From the NCBI RefSeq assembly GCF_025698545.1, contig NC_068569.1, positions 23,188,001 to 23,252,000 of the forward strand: a stretch of 64,000 nucleotides of DNA. Direction: 5' to 3'. The position numbers were made by a program, and so were the translations under genes. The stretch's first letter is position 1. Each line of letters begins with the position of its first letter. This DNA is from Gossypium raimondii. Lineage: Eukaryota > Streptophyta > Magnoliopsida > Malvales > Malvaceae. Positions 34,586 through 45,868 of the stretch are shown piece by piece. Under the pieces are notes generated by a model. It saw nothing but the letters and a program-made list of their open reading frames with translations, was not told where the DNA came from and made no database searches.

Positions 34586-35559
34586 CGTTTTTCTTGGTTA
34601 ACCGGCGGGAAGAATTCCGTTGGGGTATGAGTAATGAGTTGAAATGGCGGGCGTTGTTGGATTTCTGGTAGCTTGAGTTACTGTGTCTGTCTTTAAAAAG
34701 AGGTGCAATTTATCTTCAAAAAAATAATGGTAATAAAAAAATGATTTTTTTTCCGGATGTAGGGAAAAACTACTTTCTTTTTATTTGTGAATCTTTAATT
34801 TTTTTTATTTCACTTTAATACTTTGAAATATTATTTTCATTTCAATTTATTTCAAAGAAAAAATTAATAAAAATAAATATATTTACATATATTTTTAAAT
34901 TACAATGTTAAAATTTTAAACTTTTAGGTTTAAAATGAAATTTATAAATTTTATATAATAATATAGAAAAGGTAAAAACACTCTATAATAGCAGATGTTA
35001 TTTTGTAAAAGATATATATATTTTAATTATCTTTAATTTCCAATTAATTTATGATACTAATTTAATTATAAATTTAAAACAAAATACAAATTTAAAACCT
35101 GAGTGATTTTATGGTAAGTATTTTATGTGAAACTCACTATCCAAAAAACGAAAATGTTCTACACAACATGTTTACTTGCGTCTGAAGTTGAACAGCTTTA
35201 AAGAAAAATATATATTATTCTGTTTATTTGGTCAAAAGTTTCATTTTCTTAAAAGATAAAGACCCTATTGAGGTGTGTGCATTGAATGCAGCTGGAGTTA
35301 TTTTTTTAATTTATTATTGAAAAATAATAAAAATAAAATTATTTTAAATTAATATTTTATATTAAATTTAATAATTAAATATAAATGTCAATCGGCTTGT
35401 ATTCCTAAATTCTTTCTTCAAAGTGTCACTCTTATGGGTAGGCCAACTCTTTGTGTGGTTAGGGGAATTTGATTATAAAAAATCAATTTCTTCATGTCCC
35501 ATAAGATTTATTTTAAAATTGGGAACTTCTTCTTTTTTATTGACTAGTCTTTTATCACA
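34586..35559. other. ADR1 upstream region and AT-rich DNA
   Basis: The first ~150 bp are GC-richer and likely contain the ADR1 promoter and leader; no convincing TATA box was picked. The rest is AT-rich with no gene. Confidence 0.4.
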
Positions 35560-36050
35560 AGCAAAATCGAGAGTGGTGTGATTCCAGCTATGTATTGATG
35601 GTGCGGTTAAGGTTGATCCGATTTTGTTGCAATTGAGGGATTTTTAAGAAATGAGAATGAAAAATGGATAATAAGATTTAACAGATTTTTAGGAGGACTC
35701 TCCGTATTTGATGCGAAATTGTAGGGAATTCTTGATGGGTTTATCTCTTATCCATGACAATAGATTTGCTTGAATTATGATTCAAACAGATAGTCTAGAG
35801 ATAGTCAAAACTATACAGGAAACTTCTTTATTGGTTTCAAACTCTGTCTTAATCAGCCGTATTCATCATCTTTTGGAGAACGTAAGATTTTGAGTTCTTC
35901 AATACATTCTCAAGGAGCTTAATAATGTCGCAGATTATATTACCAAATTGGCCTTTAATACAAGACAAAGTCCTGAAGGTTTTCAAGGAAACCCCTAAAG
36001 AACTATTAGCAAGTGATAATCTTGCTTAGGGAATTTATGATGTGTTATTG
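35560..36050 (+). pseudogene. LINE-type RNase H (RVT_3) remnant
   Basis: The plus-strand translation, across several stops and shifts, reads I-Q-L-C-I-D-G-A-V-K-V, then MGLSLIHDNRFA, IMIQTDSLEIVKTIQETSLL, VLISRIHHLLENV and LKELNNVADYITKLAF. This is the plant RNase H block (D-G-A, then G-L...A, then T-D-S, then N-x-x-A-D) that ends many non-LTR ORF2 proteins. It is clearly dead. No RT region adjoins it here. Confidence 0.7.
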
Positions 36051-38517
36051 TAGCTTTTAAATATTCATATTAATTTAATAAAATATTTGAAATAGTCAAA
36101 TTAAGTTTTAGTTATTATATCCAATAACCACATCATAACAAATACTGTTAATTTAAGTAACTTCAAAGTATTCTTGTTAACAGAATTCTATATTTTCTAC
36201 ATTTTAAGTAATTAACTGTATTCGAAGGTAAATTTGAGCCCTTTTATTTTTAAAATTATAAAATTATAGATTAATATAGCGCCATTCTAAAATTTCATAA
36301 TTCAATTTTAACCCTTAAATTTTTTTATGAATTCACCCATGAAAGCACAAATTCATTTGGTTTGATGTGAATTATTATTATTATTATTATTATTATTTTC
36401 TAAATTTTAATTCGATTTTTATTATGCGTATAAATTAAACTAAATTGAATTACATTGAAATGAAGATGATGATGATGATTCACCAACCTTGACGAACTAA
36501 TGTAATGAATGACGACTGATATAGAGAAGATTCAACGCCTAAACTTGGAGGACTAATTTTTTCTTACGAGTCATCATCGCTTGGAAGAAGATTAGTTCTG
36601 TCCGTACTATTACTCTGTCCAAGTATATTAGATTTGACTTTTTGGATCCAATTTGTAGTTTATATTTTTCTTTTCCAATTTGGGGTTAATAATTACATAT
36701 ATCTCGAGATATATATGTTAAAAAAATAGAATATGAAATTAAGAAATTCAATTGACCCATGGTTGGGTGGAGCTTCTGCTATACATACATCTCTCGCACA
36801 CATATTATATATAAAATATGGGCTTAAAGCATGCATGAAACACAACTCGCTGACTAATAGCACCAATTTTTTTTTATTTTTTTTATTTCAATCCAAAACA
36901 ATCAAGAGTAGCAGTGCACGTAATATATTTTTTAACTCGTTTTTTATGTTGCTTCATCACATTTCAACATTGCAGGCTACGTTTTGTATGCTAAAAGGCT
37001 GTTTTTGTGTGTATTTTAATGAGTTTACGCTAACAGCAGCTAGCTGTTCATACCAGTATCTCACATAAAGTGCAGAAATCTTCCGTAATATTGATTCTTA
37101 CGCAAGTATGTAACTTGCAAATAGAATTATTAAATAACTAGAAGCATAAGCCCATGCTTATTATCTTGTTCCAACTCGAGTTTAATTTCAAATTAAAGTC
37201 TTTGATCTAATTATAAAATATAATTTAATTTAATTAAACTCGTAATTTATTAAATCCAAATATTAAAATAGTGGAATTCAGAAGGTATGCTATGTTATTA
37301 GGTTCATAAGAAGAATTAAGTAAAGAAAAAGATGTAGCCCATCAGCAACAATCCAAGGCCCACGTTCTCACTTGTCTCTACAATTACAAACCATAGTAGC
37401 TCTCATCCTTTTTAACCCCGTGTTGCGTCCATCACCACGGTACTTGTTTTACTAGATTGTAATGTCTCTTTACCTTATCAAAAGAACCTTCTACATATAT
37501 TTTGATCAATTCACAAACAAATTTAGATATGATGATGAAATTTAACAACCTAAGACGATTTCATTAATATTATTAAACTTTTCAGATACCTTATGAGACA
37601 CAAATCTCTAACATGGGTAACATAATTTCTCTCCTGCAGAGCTTTTAACTCCCATTGAAATGGTTATTGTATGCATTTATTTCTGGGGTTTCAAGAATCT
37701 ATTAATTGAAGCACCAAACTGAAAGAACAACAGTACTGAAAGCCACATTTAACACATGCAAGCCTTGTTCAACTTATGTGAAACCCAAAGTCGATGATGT
37801 CAAGTTAGAGAGCTTTGATTAATTGAATCCGGTTTCAAAACCATGTTTTCAACAGGCAAGGCCCACCTTGTCTGAACTTTATATATGTTGGTAGAGATAA
37901 ATCCCAACAGTGTTTTTTCTAAAATTAAATCAAGAAAGAAAGTGCATTAAAATGATTAAAACGTGAAAGTGTCACGGTACATCACTTCCCCATTGGACTC
38001 AACGCGCAATAGTGGGATTAAACAGTTCAAGGGCTATTAACAAAAGCAGGGAATCGAAACACTGCTCTCTAATCTTACAAGAGCATCTGCACAAAGAGTT
38101 CATTGAAGCTGAAAATGAATACTTGATGCTGTAAGACTCCATAGTCCATACCCAAATCTCTTTTTATCTGTTTTGAAATTCATTTACACTTCTTTCAGGG
38201 GAAAAAAAGTAAAGCTTTTGAATGGTGAAAAACACAATTACTTATTTTTTCTTACTTGCCCAACCCCATGAGATCTAAGGCATTGTAAGCTGCACGTGTT
38301 ATCAATTAATGTTAACGAGAACCGGGGTACAGAATTTAACGTATTAATTTGTCTTGTGGTGGCCACCCACTATCACACATCTCCTAGAATTGGGAGAAAT
38401 TCTAAACAGTGCTACTCGACAGAAGATACTTATCGTTTTTCTCAATCTTTTTATTTGTTCAAAAACATAGGGAGATTAATACAGAATAATACAATGGCTT
38501 AGTGAAATCTTGATGCT
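36051..38517. other. Intergenic DNA, mostly featureless
   Basis: Contains a partial GTGAATT-family repeat (about 36233-36347), an ATT microsatellite (36371-36397) and a short GAT run (about 36465-36480). The rest, including the open frame at 36733-37068, has no recognised domain. The region next to 38517 probably includes the MYB 3' untranslated region. Confidence 0.45.
36371..36397. repeat. ATT trinucleotide microsatellite
   Basis: About nine ATT units without interruption. Confidence 0.85.
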
Positions 38518-39159
38518 TCAGTGTGATGAAGTTGAGCTCATATACTCTCTAACTTCTCTTGCTACCACATCTCTCATTACATCCCAAAGCTCCGCCGATA
38601 CACTTATCCTCCTCTCCGCCACCGACGCAGTTCCACTACCAGGCGGCGCTAGAGTCAACGACGTCGACAAGGCTTCCTCATCCATTTGCTGATAAGTACT
38701 CATTGAGATCTGTTCCTTTCGTTGCTGTTGCTGTTTTGATTCTTTGGCCTTCCTTTTCAGCGTGGAGTTCCAATGATTCTTCACAGCATTATCAGTCCTC
38801 CCATGAAGCAATCTAGCAATGGTGGCCCACCGGTTACCGAACCTAGCATGAGCAGCCAAGATGGTCTCATCTTCAGCTTGTGAAAACGGACGATGCTCCA
38901 CACTGGGGCTGAGCTGGTTACACCATCTAAGCCTACATGATTTCCCTGATCGACCCTTTATATAACGGCTTATCAAAGACCAGTTTCTGGGTCCATATTT
39001 CTCAACGAACCGAGTCAAAATCCTATCTTCCTCGGCACTCCATGGACCTTTGATCTTCTCAGATTTGCTCGAAGCCATTGCAGACAAAGATGACTTTGAA
39101 GAAGAAGAAGAAGATGTATCACATGATGAAGAAGATGAACATCCATTCACTGCTTCCAT
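38518..39159 (-). CDS. R2R3-MYB transcription factor, subgroup 22-like (MYB44/70/73/77 group)
   Basis: Intronless gene of 213 residues. After a Ser-rich start (1-33), the R2 repeat runs from about 37 to 86 with Trp at 40, 60 and 79 ([31 protein letters not shown]) and the R3 repeat from about 89 to 137 with Phe92 and Trp at 111 and 130 ([33 protein letters not shown]). The DNA-binding residues and lack of introns match subgroup 22, whose members answer to ABA, auxin, jasmonate and stress. The tail has the short SLTLAPPG, possibly a weak L-x-L repression motif, and ends in [17 protein letters not shown], which recalls the conserved C-terminal S22 motif. It is shorter than MYB44 (about 305 residues), the middle being reduced; the S22 'T-G-L-Y-M-S-P' motif is not visible. 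Confidence 0.88.
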   Translation of the reverse strand: MEAVNGCSSSSSCDTSSSSSSKSSLSAMASSKSEKIKGPWSAEEDRILTRFVEKYGPRNWSLISRYIKGRSGKSCRLRWCNQLSPSVEHRPFSQAEDETILAAHARFGNRWATIARLLHGRTDNAVKNHWNSTLKRKAKESKQQQQRKEQISMSTYQQMDEEALSTSLTLAPPGSGTASVAERRISVSAELWDVMRDVVAREVREYMSSTSSH

Positions 39160-39219
39160 TTTTAAAAGACTTAAGGCAAAGAGAAATGTATGAGATGAAA
39201 GAGGGGGATCGGGTTTATA

Positions 39220-39228
39220 TTATATATA
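39220..39228 (-). promoter_or_regulatory. TATA box candidate of the MYB gene
   Basis: TATATATAA on the minus strand about 61 bp before the start codon at 39159, implying a very short leader. Confidence 0.4.
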
Positions 39229-39896
39229 ATGAAGGAAAGGTTCATGAACATTTTAGGCATCCACCAGAGAAGAGGGAACTTCCCGGAAGGTGGCGTCTTA
39301 AAGTTTTATTATTAAAAAATGATCTGATTTTTTTTTTTGTAAATAGAAATTTGATTTTAAATTTATTTTAGGTAAGCAACAAAATTAATTATTTATGATT
39401 AAATAAATTTGCATATTGGTCACTAAATTTTAAAAATTTACTATATGATCATTTATTACTTTATAATTATTTCAACCATTAACTTCCGTTTAGAACGTAA
39501 TTCAATTGTTATTGAACAAATGGATTCCTAGTAAATTAAATAAACCAATTTATTTTTAAAATCATGTCCGACTAACTATTTGACCTTTTTCATCCTTAAA
39601 ATTATTGCTTCACCAAAAAGGTAAAAGAAAAGGCACGAAAATGCAGTTTTCTTAATCTTAAAGTCCAGTGTAGTTTAGCATCCCTACCCAGTTTTTCTTA
39701 ATCTTAAAGTCCAGTGTAGTTTAGCATCCTTACCCAGTTGTTCTTAATGTTACCCAAGTACAAACTTTTAGTAAAATCATAACCTAACCAATCCATCAGT
39801 CTTAGTGTGTTGCAACACACGTGGTAAAAATACCTTAGGAGTCACCGACTATGTATGGGAAAAAGTTCCAATTACACATGAATTCATCTAAAATAA
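39229..39896. other. Intergenic DNA upstream of the MYB gene, with a 46-bp tandem duplication
   Basis: Between about 39650 and 39740 a 46-bp unit starting CTTAATCTTAAAGTCCAGTG occurs twice with one or two differences (from 39651 and from 39697). A third, shorter echo follows (TTCTTAATGTTACCC). No gene. Confidence 0.6.
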
Positions 39897-40430
39897 TTGT
39901 TTCTACGCTTAATCCCAAAAATAACTCTTAACATTTAATTTTTTGGTCACTTTGATCTTTTATTTTGTTTTTTTAGCACTTTAACTCTTAACTTTGTCAA
40001 ATTGGTTTATTTTTAACAAACATGCTCGCTGATGTGGAAAGAAAATTATTCCACCTAAATTCCAATGCATTTCACATGTAGTTAAAATAAAAAATAATTC
40101 AAAAAATTTTTTATTCATTAAAAAAAATTAAAAATAAAAAAAACGTAAAACAATTAGACACTGAATCATTTCAGAAATGAGACGGACGATCCTAAAAAAA
40201 CAAACACTTGAATTAGATAATTTTAAAAAAAAGAGCAAAAATTGAACTCTAACTCGAGAAAGTACAAAAATTGTGCAAAAGAGGATTATCCAAAGCCTGT
40301 TGTAGAATCGTATTTTGATTTTCGATAATATTTATGCAGGGTTTCTATTTTTGGGTATGTTTGGAGGAAATCAGAGTTAAAATGATTACCTAATGCATGT
40401 TGTAGATTCGCAATTCAAGAGAAAATAACC

Positions 40431-41202
40431 ATGTTGGAGGAAATCAAAGTTAAAATGATGACCTAAATAGTGGATAAGAGGAATCAATGCAATTCATGGA
40501 AATACAATTATGGTCCACTGATAAAAAAGAAATTTGATGATAGCAAGAAGAAATGTGTTGATTGGAAGATGTTTTGGAATGGGGAAAATGGGTGTGAAGT
40601 TAAGAAAGGCAGAAAATACTATATAGTAAATGTAGAGGATAGAATCTGTAGTTGTCGAAGCTGGTAATTATTTGGGATCCCTTGTCCTCATGCCCGCTCT
40701 GCTATATCACATCTTGAACAAGAACCTGATGACTATTTACATAGGTATTACCACAATGAGACATATTTGAAAGCATATGCATATGCTTTACAACCCATAA
40801 ATGGGTTACATGAGTGGAGAAAATCTGGTATTAAGCTCATGCTTCCACCAGTTGAGAAAACATGCCTGGTAGGCCAAAGAAGAATAGAGGGAAGGCTAAA
40901 AATGAACTGAAAAAAGTGTGGTCTAGACAACTCAGTAGGGCTAGTTTGATTATGAGATGCAGAAAATGTGGTGGTTAGAGTCACAACAGAAGATCATGCA
41001 ATCAACCTAACACAACTGGACCACAGGTATATCGTAAACACTTTTTCACTATCAAGTTTCAAAATATTTTAATGTAATTTAAGGTTGTGCATTTTTTTCT
41101 CAGTCTGGTACGAGTACAAGAACTAAAAGCCAAAAAAGAATGACATATCAAGATCCTATCAACACACAAGAATCCACTGCAACAAAGAAGATGAAGAAAT
41201 GA
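40431..41202 (+). pseudogene. MULE transposase, C-terminal part with SWIM zinc finger
   Basis: The translation reads DKRNQCNSWKYNYGPLIKKK, DWKMFWNGENGCEVKKGRKY, then the SWIM finger C-S-C-R-S-W, stop, L-F-G-I-P-C-P-H-A (a C-x-C...C-x-H pattern), then AYALQPINGLHEWRKSG and PPVEKT. After a frameshift comes the P-G-R-P-K-K-N-R-G-K basic block and a zinc knuckle C-R-K-C-x-x-x-x-H-N-R-R-S-C. A small intron (about 41026-41103) precedes a Ser/Thr/Lys-rich tail ending at 41202. This order matches the end of MuDR-type transposases in dicots. In-frame stops and at least one frameshift make it non-functional, and the catalytic DDE domain is absent. Confidence 0.8.
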
Positions 41203-41689
41203 ATTGAGGTGTTGTTCTAACTAAACCTTTTGTTTGTTTGTCATTGTATGTAATAGTTGCCTAAGATATTTTTTACATTTCAGGCTTCTAGGACTTGCTT
41301 AAAGTTGGTATAACAATGATGGTATATGTAATAAATTGACGTGGTATACCATTACTGCTATAGGCAACTATGTGGCTTTAGGATCATTTTGTTAGTTACT
41401 TTTGTTCATGGTGCCTACGATTACCCATACAAACAACTATTTTGTACATGACATACAATGTCAAATATCCAATATTTTAGTACATGTAACATTTTCTTGT
41501 ATCTCCAATTGCCCCCTTTAATTATACTTCTCTCAAATTAGCTACAAACCCAATATTGATACAAAACTAAGTACACATTTTATTATACTTCCCTCGATTA
41601 ACTACAAACATCAATTCGAATGTGACAATTTATGTCAACAACAAAGTTTGAAGGTACTAGATATACAAAACACAAAAACATGACACCAT

Positions 41690-42434
41690 AGTTTTCAAAT
41701 TATAACATTCCTACATAATGTGAAAGATAGGATAAATAATAGATTGCAGATAAACATTTTCTTATAAAACTCTTTCTCTTTCTTAAGTGATTTACATTTT
41801 TGCTTCAAACCCTTATTCTTTGTCCTTAATTCAATGTGATCCACAACATCATATTTGACCTATTTATAATTGTTCTCCTTGCCCACATTTCGCACATTGC
41901 CACTCTCAAACATCTCAACGTTACTGCTTTTACTACTACATAGGCTCCCACACTTTATAATTTGCTTCCTAGGCCTTGTATTCTCTTTTGCAAGTATTCT
42001 TTCTCTATCATGTAATTCATGAATTACTTAATTCGCATTGTTACACAGCTTACCATCATACCACTTAAAAATCCACATCCACATCCACCAACTTACAATT
42101 CACACAAGAAGGTCAACATTTTATTATGTAAACCCTCCAATTCACTTAAAAATCCATTGTTAGGACGAAATGTAGCACCAATTTATTCTAATTGACACAA
42201 GAATCAAATAAACTAAAAAAAATCCCCAATTTCATATGAACTCTAAAACAAAATTGCTAAATATATGCTTACTCGAAAATCTAAGCAACCATAATACCTT
42301 CTACTTGGGTTTAAATCGCTCCACAAAGTCTCTCTCGGAGCTAACTTGTTAAAGAAACATGTTATTTTCTCTCCATCATAAACAAGCTCTCCTTGTGATG
42401 AAGAAACCAACTTCGAATAAGACAACTTCTCCAT
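41690..42434 (-). pseudogene. GRF-type zinc-finger/coiled-coil protein carried by the MULE (degraded)
   Basis: Exon 1 starts at 42434 and contains CFFNKLAPRETLWSDLNPSR and R-Y-Y-G-C, which is a GRF zinc finger (C-x-C-G...T...N-P-x-R-R-F-x-x-C) whose second Cys has become Phe. After an intron the reading resumes near 42085 with G-C-G-F-F-K-W-Y-D-G-K-L-C-N, then an acidic/basic helical stretch (ELRTKNKGLKQKCKSLKKEK) and a hydrophobic end, MFICNLLFILSFTL, likely a membrane segment. Small GRF-finger proteins with a coiled coil and C-terminal membrane helix are frequent beside dicot MULE transposases. In-frame stops between exon blocks show it is decayed. Confidence 0.6.
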
Positions 42435-43256
42435 TGATGGCTTTCAACCACTGTTTTCAGATAATATTTTTGATTCTTTTACTGACCCATTAGATTTCAA
42501 GCTTCGATTTCTACAGAATTTCAGTGGAGAGTGAGAGGATTCAATATTTAGGGTTCTTTGTTTAGAGGCACTTGGATTATTTTATCTGTGTATGTATGTG
42601 TTTAAGGATTTTTTATTGTTTTTTTAAATAATTTTGAAATTATTTACTAATGTAGCATATAAGACAAAATAGTGGGATGTCAGCATTTAATTACATTTGG
42701 ACTGCCACGTCAGTGGTTAATATTGATCATTAGTCAACTAACGACCACGTCAGCATGCTTGTTAAAAATAGACCAATTTAACAAAAAAAATAAACGTTAG
42801 GTATTAAAGTGCTCTAAAAAAAAGAAGATAAAAAGACCAAAGTGACCAAATAGTCAAACATTAGGGGCTATTTTAGGCATTATGCCTTGTTTTTATATAC
42901 TCCTAATACAAGTATAACTCTTGCAAATACTCATTTTTCATTCTATATATATACATACATACATATATACCATATATGTGGTGAAAATTATACACCTAAT
43001 ATATTAGGGAAAACTTTGATGAAATTTAATAAAAATTTATTTGAGTTAATTTTATTTGTAATTGATTTTTTGAGTTTTATTCCAAATTGTTATATTGTAA
43101 TTGCACTCATCTAGCAAATATAATTTAAGTTTAGATATTTTTTTTTGGTTTTGGGACATCCACGTAGAGAAAGTCGACACCCCTTATGAAAAGTCTTGGT
43201 TTTCATACTATGTTTGGTTGTTTGTGTTAGTGGCTACTTTTTAAGCATATGAGAGC

Positions 43257-43516
43257 ATAAGCGAATTTAAGGGGGGCAGGAAGGGGCCTTGCGCCGCCCC
43301 CTCCAAAAAAATTATGCAATTTATCCATTTATGAATAATGAAATTTTAAGTTAATATATGGTAAACTTGCACTTTGGTCTCCTAAAATGAAAAAAAATAT
43401 GTTTAGTCCCTTAAAAAAATGATGAAATCATAAATTAATAAATGATCAATTTAGATTCTGACCTCTCAAAATTTTATAATTCAATTCCAATTCCCACTAA
43501 TTTTTTTTTGGATTCA
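43257..43516. repeat. Small MITE-like repeat, GTGAATT-terminal family, copy 2
   Basis: Starts ATAAGCGAATTTAAGGGG and ends TTTTTTTTTGGATTCACCCTT. These ends and the internal 'atcataaattaataaatgat' wording match copy 1 at 4799-5022. Non-coding. Confidence 0.5.
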
Positions 43517-43871
43517 CCCTTTTACGAAAATATAAAAATAGCAAAGAAGATGATTTGAAAAGCTTAAAGAATTTGAACACCAATTTAGATTGACCAATAA
43601 ATTTAAACACCTTCCTAGAGCCTATTGTTACTTCAACATCTCCCCAAAATTGGAAATACATGTACTTAAATTGATCACATTTATCACTATAAATATCACG
43701 ATAAAAGTTCATTTTAGAAAAAATAAATTTCCATTGTGTAATGATTTTCTAACATTTGGTATAAGAGTCAAGTTGTGTTATGTTTATTAGTATAAATTGA
43801 GGTTCAAATCTATTCTCCTTACCTTGTGTTTGATTAAATTGATAGAAAGTAATCATTCTTACTCTTGTACA

Positions 43872-45863
43872 TGTAATATCCCTAAAATTACTACAAGAAG
43901 AAAGTAGGTATACTTGATATAGTAAAATAAAGAAATAAAGTGACAAAAAGCAAAATTTTGATTTATGTCAACATTGGGAAGTATATTATGACATATTAAT
44001 GCAAGAAAAGACTAATTCACAAAAGTGAGAAAAGTTTTATTGCCCATGAGTAAATATTTAAAATTTGAGGGGTTAAAGTGTAAATATGAAAAGTTGAAGG
44101 ATTAATTGTGCAAATATTTTAAGGGTGGAATGATCTAGAAACTAAGGAAAATGGATGAATTAGGACCAAATTGAATAAGTGAAGAATTATGAGGGACTAA
44201 ATCGTAATTTTACCAAATTGAGTGATGACTAAGGATGGAATTTTAAAAGATCATGAAGGGAAAAATGGCCAATTAGAAGGAGAGAGAAATCTAGAAGGCA
44301 ATGATGATGTTGGAGATATTTTAGATAAATAAACAAATAAATATTAGTTTATAATATTTTATTTGATTTTTTAATGATATTTTATTATTTTATTTAGTAT
44401 ATATATGTGGAAACTGGAAAGAAAGAAAGAAAAAAGCCACCATCCCATCATCTTTCCATGCAACCAACGTTAGAAGAGAAGAGAAGAGAAGAAAGAAAGT
44501 TTTGCGTTCTTTACAATTTGGTCCTTTCACCAAAAATTTACTATTTTCACCTAGAAATCAAAAGAATCTCCATAGCTTCCAAGAGAGAAAAATAATAAGG
44601 AGATAATGGGGAGCTAGAATGTCAAGTTAGATTCAATAAATAGAAGCTGGAGGAGAGAAAATCAAGTTAAAGATTGAAATCAATAGCACAAGGTAAGAAC
44701 ATCAAGATTTCAATATATTTTTAAGTTTGTTATTGTTGAAAAAGCATGGAAATGATGTTATAGTAGAGTTTTCTTAAATAAATTCTTATGTTCTTGATAT
44801 ATTAGTGAAGGGAAATAAGTGAAAATGATGGGAAATGTTATAGAGAAAGGGAATTAGGGAGTTATAAACTTAGTAATCAACATCTTGCACTAAAATAGTT
44901 TTGGACAGCAGTAGTAGGTTAGCATTGAAAAATCACCATAAATTGTGGAAATCGAATTAGGGGATGAAAAAAATATGGAATTAAAGCTTATTGAGTCTAG
45001 TTTCATAGGAATTTAGCGGATCTTAATTTGGAGTTCCATAGCTCAAGATATAAACAATTTAGTGACTATGACTCAAGTGGACAACTTTGAATTAATATAT
45101 AAATAAATGGTGGAATTATAGATAATGTTACATATAAGCATATTATACATTAAGGATGTGGAATGGAGAGGAGGAGGAGGAAAATAAATGATTATTCAAC
45201 TAGCATGAGTTCTCATTAAAATGACCAATTTGCATGTTTTAGGTTCAAGGACTAAATTGAATAAAAGTAACATTTTAAGGGTAAATTCGTAAAAATGTCA
45301 AAAAGTGACCAAATTGCATGAAATGAATTGTTTTATTATTTAAATTAATAAATTGAATGAAATATTAATTTAGATCAAAATTGGGTGAAAATTTGAGGAA
45401 AATAGAAAATTACCAAAATGTCCCTAAATTTTGGTATTTCTGCAATTTAGCCTGGTAAGTTCGTATGAACTATATTTTGTATAATTTTAATTAAAGTGAA
45501 TGTTATTTGGTGATGAATATTATATAAATATGTATTTTATTATTGGAATTGAATTATTATTGGTAATATGTATAATTATTAGATGCATTGAAATGATTAT
45601 CGGAAGCTCGATTGGATTGGAAGCTTGTCGGAGATATATCACACTATCCATTGATTTTATCAGTAATTTTGGATGATTTGATTCTAGTTATAATGGCATG
45701 AATAAGTTAAATTGGCTAACGTTAGCTCATTAATGTTTTGATTTTGATTGGCTATAAATATGAATGCTTGATGAAATAATGAAATATTTGTAAATTAATT
45801 TGTAAACTCTGGTAATGCCCTATAACCCTATTCTGACGATGGATATGGGTTAGGGGTGTTACA
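43872..45863. mobile_element. Solo LTR, about 2.0 kb, probably Ty3/Gypsy
   Basis: Starts TGTAATATCCC and ends GGGGTGTTACA, so the ends are inverted relatives of TGTAACACCCC, a common plant LTR terminus. Flanks are GTACA (43867-43871) and GTGCA (45864-45868), a 5-bp duplication with one change. A TATA-like stretch precedes a transcribed-looking GAAAG-rich leader near 44400-44500. The phrase CCTATAACCCTATTC close to the right end is typical. No internal domain is present. The altered duplication and diverged ends suggest an older insertion than the solo LTR at 24501-26618. Confidence 0.7.
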
Positions 45864-45868
45864 GTGCA

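Larger units (their letters stand above)
39906..42886. mobile_element. Mutator-like DNA transposon (MULE) with TIRs and 9-bp target duplication
   Basis: The left end CGCTTAATCCCAAAAATAA and the reverse-complemented right end GGCATAATGCCTAAAATAG are related. Similarity continues for about 130 bp (TTTGGTCACTTTG, AGCACTTTAA, TTGGT(T/C)TATTTTTAACAA, CATGCT). The flanks are TTGTTTCTA (39897-39905) and TTGTTTTTA (42887-42895), a 9-bp duplication with one difference. Inside, a plus-strand transposase remnant (40431-41202) faces a minus-strand zinc-finger gene remnant (41690-42434). At 2981 bp it is shorter than a full MULE, and the N-terminal and DDE parts of the transposase are missing. Confidence 0.88.

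Noticed and set aside
12981-39159. A defence gene cluster (AOS, CYP82, ADR1, MYB)
   Set aside because: The genes are of different pathways, on both strands and separated by kilobases of repeats; nothing in the sequence indicates shared control.
44407-44595. 62-residue basic open frame
   Set aside because: It lies in the transcribed part of a solo LTR and resembles LTR leader sequence rather than a protein gene.
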